A stretch of DNA of 64,000 bases, from NCBI GenBank assembly GCA_963701955.1, contig OY969694.1, positions 806,001 to 870,000 of the forward strand, read 5' to 3'. Origin of the DNA: Bog-473 sp963701955. Its GTDB lineage: Bacteria; Actinomycetota; Acidimicrobiia; Acidimicrobiales; RAAP-2. Position numbers and translations under genes: made by a program. The notes beneath the pieces were generated by a model. It was not told the origin of the DNA, made no database searches, and worked only from the letters and a program-made list of their open reading frames with translations. Positions 60,352-64,000 of this stretch are shown here, piece after piece. Position 1 is the stretch's first letter, and every line of letters begins with the position of its first letter.

Positions 60352-60357
60352 ACTCTA
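60352..60357 (-). promoter_or_regulatory. Candidate -10 element (TAGAGT) of the pyr operon promoter
   Basis: TAGAGT on the minus strand overlaps the nusB stop. Transcription from it would start near 60345 and place the whole PyrR hairpin in a leader of about 45 bases. No -35 is evident, so this is tentative. Confidence 0.4.
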
Positions 60358-60756
60358 GCGCGGTCCGATCTCGGCCGAAATGGTCGACAGGATGCCGTTG
60401 ACGAACCCGCCGGACTCCTCGGTCGAGTACTCCTTGGCGAGCTCGACCGCCTCGTCGATGACGACGGCGGCCGGGGGACCCGCCGGGTCGAGCAGCTCGG
60501 TCACGGCCAGGCGCAGGACCAGGCGGTCGACCACCGCCATGCGATCGACCGGCCAGCCCACCGAGGCGGAGCCGATGCGGCGGTCCGCCTCCTCCCGGGT
60601 GGCGGCGGCGCGCCGGACCAGTGCACTGACGAACTCATCGGGGGGCACGGCCAGGTCCGCCACCACCTGGCGCGGGTCGGTGCCCTTGAGCTCGGCCTCG
60701 TAGAGCAGCGACAGCGCCCGCTCGCGCTGTTGGTGCCGCGGCGCGGCGTCGGTCAC
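60355..60756 (-). CDS. nusB: Transcription antitermination factor NusB
   Basis: 133 residues, all-helical RNA-binding factor used in rRNA antitermination. RHQQRERALSLLYEAELKG starts it, and VDRLVLRLAVTELLDP, then PAAVVIDEAVELAKEYSTEESGG-type closing block is diagnostic. GTG at 60756 lies 19 bases after the efp stop. It is the last gene before the pyr promoter and would act on the rRNA operon in this window. Confidence 0.94.
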   Translation of the reverse strand: MTDAAPRHQQRERALSLLYEAELKGTDPRQVVADLAVPPDEFVSALVRRAAATREEADRRIGSASVGWPVDRMAVVDRLVLRLAVTELLDPAGPPAAVVIDEAVELAKEYSTEESGGFVNGILSTISAEIGPR

Positions 60757-60775
60757 ACCAGCAGTCCGACTCGGG

Positions 60776-61336
60776 TCAGGCCCGGGTCAGGTACTCGCCG
60801 GAGCGCGTGTCGACCCGGATGACGTCGCCCGTGTTCACGAAGAGCGGCACCTGCACCACCAGGCCCGTCTGGAGGGTGGCCGGCTTGCGCGCACCCGACA
60901 CGCGATCGCCCTGGATCCCCGGCTCGGTCTCGGTCACGGTGAGCTCCACGGCGGCGGGCAGGTCCACCCCGACGATCTCGGCGTTGTACATCTGCAGGTT
61001 GGCCTCGTCGCCTTCCTTGAGATAGTTGGGGGCCTCGCCGAGAGATGCCGGCGAGGCGGTCATCTGTTCGTAGCTCGTGGTGTCCATGAAGACGTAGTCC
61101 GCGCCGTCCCGGTAGAGGAACTGCATGTCGCGCTTCTCGATGATCGCCTGCTCGAGCTTCTCGTCGGCCCGGTAGGTGCGCTCGATCACGGCGCCGCTGC
61201 GGACGTTCTTGAGCTTCGTCCGCACGAACGCGCCGCCCTTGCCGGGCTTCACGTGTTGGAACTCGACGACGCTGAACAGGCCCTCGGGGAGGTCCAGGCT
61301 CATTCCGTTCTTCAGGTCATTGGTCGAGACTGCCAT
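60776..61336 (-). CDS. efp: Elongation factor P
   Basis: 186 residues. Three beta-barrel domains: KOW-like start MAVSTNDLKNGMSLDLPEG, VKPGKGGAFVRTKLKN with the conserved Lys of the PGKGGAF loop, and the C-terminal QVPLFVNTGDVIRVDTRSGEY. It rescues ribosomes at polyproline. ATG at 61336 is preceded by AAAGGA six bases away, supporting this start. It overlaps the peptidase gene by 20 bases. Confidence 0.96.
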   Translation of the reverse strand: MAVSTNDLKNGMSLDLPEGLFSVVEFQHVKPGKGGAFVRTKLKNVRSGAVIERTYRADEKLEQAIIEKRDMQFLYRDGADYVFMDTTSYEQMTASPASLGEAPNYLKEGDEANLQMYNAEIVGVDLPAAVELTVTETEPGIQGDRVSGARKPATLQTGLVVQVPLFVNTGDVIRVDTRSGEYLTRA

Positions 61337-62465
61337 GGATGTCCTTTGTGAATCGGGTGAGCGGGCGGGCACCGTCGCCGGTGACGACGAGCGTGTCCTC
61401 CACCCGGACCCCGCCGTGCCCGGGGACGTACACGCCGGGCTCGACGGTGACGACGAAGCCGGGGGCGAGGATAGCAGTGCCCAGTTGGCTGACCGAGGGT
61501 GCCTCGTGGATGTCGAGACCCACCCCGTGCCCGGTCCCGTGCTCGAACCGCTCGGCCCAGCCCGCCTCGGCGATGATCCCGCGGCAGACGTCGTCCACCT
61601 CCTTGGCGGTCACGCCCGGACGAACCGCCGCGGCGCCCGCGGCCTGGGAGGCTCCGACCACGTCGAAGATGCGCGCCAGCTCCCCCTCGGGCCGGGCGCC
61701 CACGCAGAAGGTCCGGGTCATGTCGGAGCGGTACCCCTCGAAGGTGGCGCCGAAGTCCACCACCACGGGGTCGCCGTGCCCGATCCGCCGGGAACCCGGC
61801 CGGTGGTGCGGCTTGGCCGAGTTCTCGCCGCTGGCCACGATCGTCTCGAACGCCGTCCCCTCGGCTCCGCCCCTCCGCATGGCGCTGTCGAGCTCGAGCG
61901 CGAAATGCTCTTCGGACACACCCTGCTCCAGAAGCGGGAGGACCTCGAAGAGCGCGGCGTCAGCGATGGCGGCCGCCCGCTCCATACGGGCCAGCTCGGC
62001 AGCGTCCTTGCACTGTCGTAGGGCCTCGACCACGTTGGCGGTGGCGACGAGGTCCCGTTCGAGCAGCCCGGCCCAGGCCCTCTGGCCGTTCCACGAGACG
62101 TTGTCCCCTTCGAGCCCGACACGTCCGCCCGCTGCGGACGCGCCGTCGAGGGCGTCGCGGGCGGCGTCGCGCTGCTCGGCCATCGAGCCGATCACGATCT
62201 TGACGTCCTCGCCGGCGCCTGCCCGCGTCACCTGCTCGGCCGACTGGGTCCGGTAACGACCGTCCGTGGTGAGTACGGCGGCGTCCGCCGTCACGGTGAG
62301 CACCCCCGCCGACCCGGTGAATCCCGTCAGGTAGCGGACGTTGGCCAGCGTGGTGACGACCAGCGCGTCGATCTCGTGCGCGTCGAAGGTGGTGCGCAGC
62401 CGGTCGAGTCTGCCCGCCACGGTGATGGCCGGCAGTGGCGTCTCGGGTGGCGTGTAGGGGTTCAC
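61317..62465 (-). CDS. pepQ: M24 family Xaa-Pro peptidase
   Basis: 382 residues. The N-terminal creatinase-like domain (ALVVTTLANVRYLTGFTGS) precedes the pita-bread metal domain. Ligands are in VVVDFGATFEGYRSDMTRTF (two Asp), HGTGHGVGLDIHEAP (His) and VEPGVYVPGHGGVRVED (two Glu). It removes or splits residues next to Pro. GTG at 62465 overlaps the aroQ stop (GTGA). pepQ-efp adjacency is common in Gram-positive bacteria. Confidence 0.93.
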   Translation of the reverse strand: MNPYTPPETPLPAITVAGRLDRLRTTFDAHEIDALVVTTLANVRYLTGFTGSAGVLTVTADAAVLTTDGRYRTQSAEQVTRAGAGEDVKIVIGSMAEQRDAARDALDGASAAGGRVGLEGDNVSWNGQRAWAGLLERDLVATANVVEALRQCKDAAELARMERAAAIADAALFEVLPLLEQGVSEEHFALELDSAMRRGGAEGTAFETIVASGENSAKPHHRPGSRRIGHGDPVVVDFGATFEGYRSDMTRTFCVGARPEGELARIFDVVGASQAAGAAAVRPGVTAKEVDDVCRGIIAEAGWAERFEHGTGHGVGLDIHEAPSVSQLGTAILAPGFVVTVEPGVYVPGHGGVRVEDTLVVTGDGARPLTRFTKDIHGSLDQ

Positions 62466-62920
62466 GGTGCTCCCTTCTGCGGTGCTCCCTGCAACAGGGC
62501 GGCCACGGCGTCGACGGCCAGCTCGTAGCCGAGGCCGCCGAACCCGGCAATGACGCCTGCCGACACCGGCGCCAGCACCGAGATGTGCCGGAAGGGCTCA
62601 CGGGCGGCGGGGTTCGAGAGATGGAGCTCGACCACCGGCCCCTCGAAGGCGGCCAACGCGTCGTGCAGGGCCCACGAGGTGTGGCTGAGCGCGCCGGCGT
62701 TGACGACCAGCCCCGCGGCGCGGCCCCGTGCCCCGTGCACGGCCTCGATCAACTCGCCCTCGTGGTTGCTCGCGACGTGCTCGAGTTCGAGCCCGTGGCC
62801 CGCTGCGGTCCTCTCGGCCCTCGCCACATGGTCGGCCAAGGTGGCCGTGCCGTAGACGGAAGGCTCGCGCACACCGAGGAGGTCCAGATTCGGCCCCGAC
62901 ACCAGCACGACGAGGCTCAC
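62462..62920 (-). CDS. aroQ: 3-dehydroquinate dehydratase, type II
   Basis: 152 residues, dodecameric shikimate-pathway enzyme. SGPNLDLLGVREPSVYGTAT carries the active-site Tyr and Arg. ASNHEGELIEAVHGA, VVNAGALSHTSWAL and VELHLSNPAAREPFRH complete the site with the catalytic His. GTG at 62920 overlaps the aroB stop (GTGA). Confidence 0.95.
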   Translation of the reverse strand: MSLVVLVSGPNLDLLGVREPSVYGTATLADHVARAERTAAGHGLELEHVASNHEGELIEAVHGARGRAAGLVVNAGALSHTSWALHDALAAFEGPVVELHLSNPAAREPFRHISVLAPVSAGVIAGFGGLGYELAVDAVAALLQGAPQKGAP

Positions 62921-63957
62921 GGACGCGCACCCATGGCTGCCAGGGTAGCGACCACGTCCGCGGCGGCCACTCCGTGGACCACCTCGACCCCGGCGGGTCC
63001 GTCGAGGACGAAGGTGAGGTCCTGCTGGGCCTTCTTGTCACGACCCATGAACGAGAGCAGCTCGTCGGCCCGCGCCCCGGGAGGCAGGTCGGAGGGCAGC
63101 TCGAAGCTGGTCAGCACGGCGCGATGCTCGGCCACGCGCGCATCGTCGATCCGCCCCAGCCGCCGAGCCAGCAGCGCGGCGAAGACGAGCCCGATGGCCA
63201 CGGCCTCCCCGTGGCGCAGGTCCCACCCGTGATGCTCCGCCAGTGCCGCCCCCTCGAGCGCATGGCCCAGCGTGTGCCCGTAGTTGAGGACGGCACGCCG
63301 GCCCCCCTCGCGTTCGTCCTCGGCCACCACCGCGGCCTTGATACCCACGCAGCGTGCCACCTGCTCCTCGAGAGGCTGCTCGGCGCTGGGCGCATCGCCC
63401 AAGAAGGCGTACTTGGCCACCTCTCCCCGGCCGCACGCCCACTCGCGCAGCGGGAGCGTGGAGAGGGTCTCGGTGTCGCACAGCACTGCGGAGGGCTGCC
63501 AGAAGGCGCCCACCAGGTTCTTGCCCTCGGGCAGATTCACCCCGGTCTTGCCGCCCACGGCCGCGTCCACCTGCGCCAGCAGGGTGGTGGCCACGTTCAC
63601 GTATGCGATGCCCCGGTGGTACGTGGCGGCGGCGAAGCCGGCCACGTCGGTGACGATGCCGCCGCCCACGGCCACGACGGCGTCGGCCCGCGCCAGGCCC
63701 CGGCGGGCGAATCGACGGGTCAGGTCCTCGACCGTGGTGAGCGTCTTGGCGTCCTCCCCGTCGCCGATGAGGAACACCTCGGAGGGCACGCCGGTCTCGA
63801 GCCCGTCGAGCCAGCCGGCGTCAACGACCGACTGCTGGGAGACCACGGCCGCGCTGCGGACGCCGGGAGGCAGGAAACGGCCCACCTCGTGGCGGGAGCC
63901 GGGCCCGACAAGGACCGGGTAGGACCGCTCGCCGAGCTCGACCGCGAGGGCGCGCAC
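62917..63957 (-). CDS. aroB: 3-dehydroquinate synthase
   Basis: 346 residues. NAD- and metal-dependent. DAVVAVGGGIVTDVAGFAAATYHRGI is the nucleotide and substrate loop, followed by TTLLAQVDAAVGGKTGVNLPEGKN and LNYGHTLGHALEGA with the metal His residues. GTG at 63957 lies four bases after the stop of the preceding gene. Part of an aroK-aroB-aroQ order. Confidence 0.95.
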   Translation of the reverse strand: MRALAVELGERSYPVLVGPGSRHEVGRFLPPGVRSAAVVSQQSVVDAGWLDGLETGVPSEVFLIGDGEDAKTLTTVEDLTRRFARRGLARADAVVAVGGGIVTDVAGFAAATYHRGIAYVNVATTLLAQVDAAVGGKTGVNLPEGKNLVGAFWQPSAVLCDTETLSTLPLREWACGRGEVAKYAFLGDAPSAEQPLEEQVARCVGIKAAVVAEDEREGGRRAVLNYGHTLGHALEGAALAEHHGWDLRHGEAVAIGLVFAALLARRLGRIDDARVAEHRAVLTSFELPSDLPPGARADELLSFMGRDKKAQQDLTFVLDGPAGVEVVHGVAAADVVATLAAMGARP

Positions 63958-63960
63958 GGG

Positions 63961-64000
63961 CTACTCCGCCTCGGGCGCCCGGCCCGTCACGGCCGCTTCC
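63961..64000 (-). CDS. Gene end cut by the window edge, probably shikimate kinase
   Basis: Only the last 12 codons and a TAG (63961-63963) are visible, ending in GRAPEAE. The residues do not identify a family. aroK is inferred only because aroK-aroB-aroQ is the common order. Confidence 0.35.
   Translation of the reverse strand, partial: EAAVTGRAPEAE

Overview
The window is a high-G+C, gene-dense stretch of a bacterial chromosome, almost certainly from the Actinomycetota. The evidence is the GarA-type FHA protein beside an FtsR-like MerR regulator, a DUF151 protein and gcvH; an argCJBDFRGH operon with argR inside it; a pyrR-pyrB-pyrC-carA-carB-pyrD-pyrF run followed by the actinobacterial integration host factor mihF, gmk, rpoZ, coaBC, metK, priA, def and fmt; a cytoplasmic PriA that has lost its ATPase motifs; and a KorAB 2-oxoglutarate:ferredoxin oxidoreductase. 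A deep-branching class such as Acidimicrobiia is my inference, not something the sequence proves. Nearly every gene lies on the minus strand. No mobile element, CRISPR array, prophage, toxin-antitoxin pair or defence locus was seen, and no tRNA gene was recognised.

Layout. 1-4.9 kb: a cut membrane protein, an S9 serine peptidase, a plus-strand MDR oxidoreductase, a DUF4232-like lipoprotein and a DUF151 protein. 4.9-10.1 kb: ftsR, garA, gcvH, a sugar-nucleotide transferase fused to a decayed phosphomutase domain, and a CDP-alcohol phosphatidyltransferase. 10.1-16.9 kb: a DUF1015 protein (plus strand), korB-korA, class I fructose-bisphosphate aldolase and a TPR protein with a long basic disordered N-terminus. 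17.0-22.7 kb: one rRNA operon (16S-23S-5S, no spacer tRNA) with its promoter, processing stems and terminator. 23.0-32.2 kb: a 3-methyladenine glycosylase gene and the complete arginine operon. 32.2-38.7 kb: pheST, a TrmH/SpoU methyltransferase, infC-rpmI-rplT and a DUF1844 protein. 38.6-45.6 kb: cold-shock protein, hisG, ribH, ribBA, ribD, rpe, a SAM methyltransferase, fmt and def. 45.7-64 kb: priA, metK, coaBC, rpoZ, gmk, mihF, the complete UMP pathway under pyrR, nusB, efp, a Xaa-Pro peptidase, aroQ, aroB and a probable aroK tail.

Regulation is the most informative part. At least ten genes have a TANNNT -10 element exactly six bases before the start codon and no convincing Shine-Dalgarno sequence, so they are predicted to be transcribed as leaderless mRNAs. 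Two of them (S9 peptidase and MDR oxidoreductase) are head to head with start codons that overlap inside the 8-bp palindrome GTGGCCAC. Other readable controls are a perfect PyrR-binding RNA hairpin just before the pyrR ribosome-binding site, an ARG-box-like element over the leaderless argC promoter, and an ATC start codon for infC. Inside operons the genes are tightly coupled, mostly by GTGA, ATGA or TGATG overlaps.

Data quality. Six small indels break five reading frames (the sugar-nucleotide transferase, DUF1015, argC, pheT twice, fmt). Three of these genes are normally essential or needed for prototrophy, and several of the sites lie in short homopolymers or CG repeats, so I read them as sequence or assembly errors rather than real gene decay.
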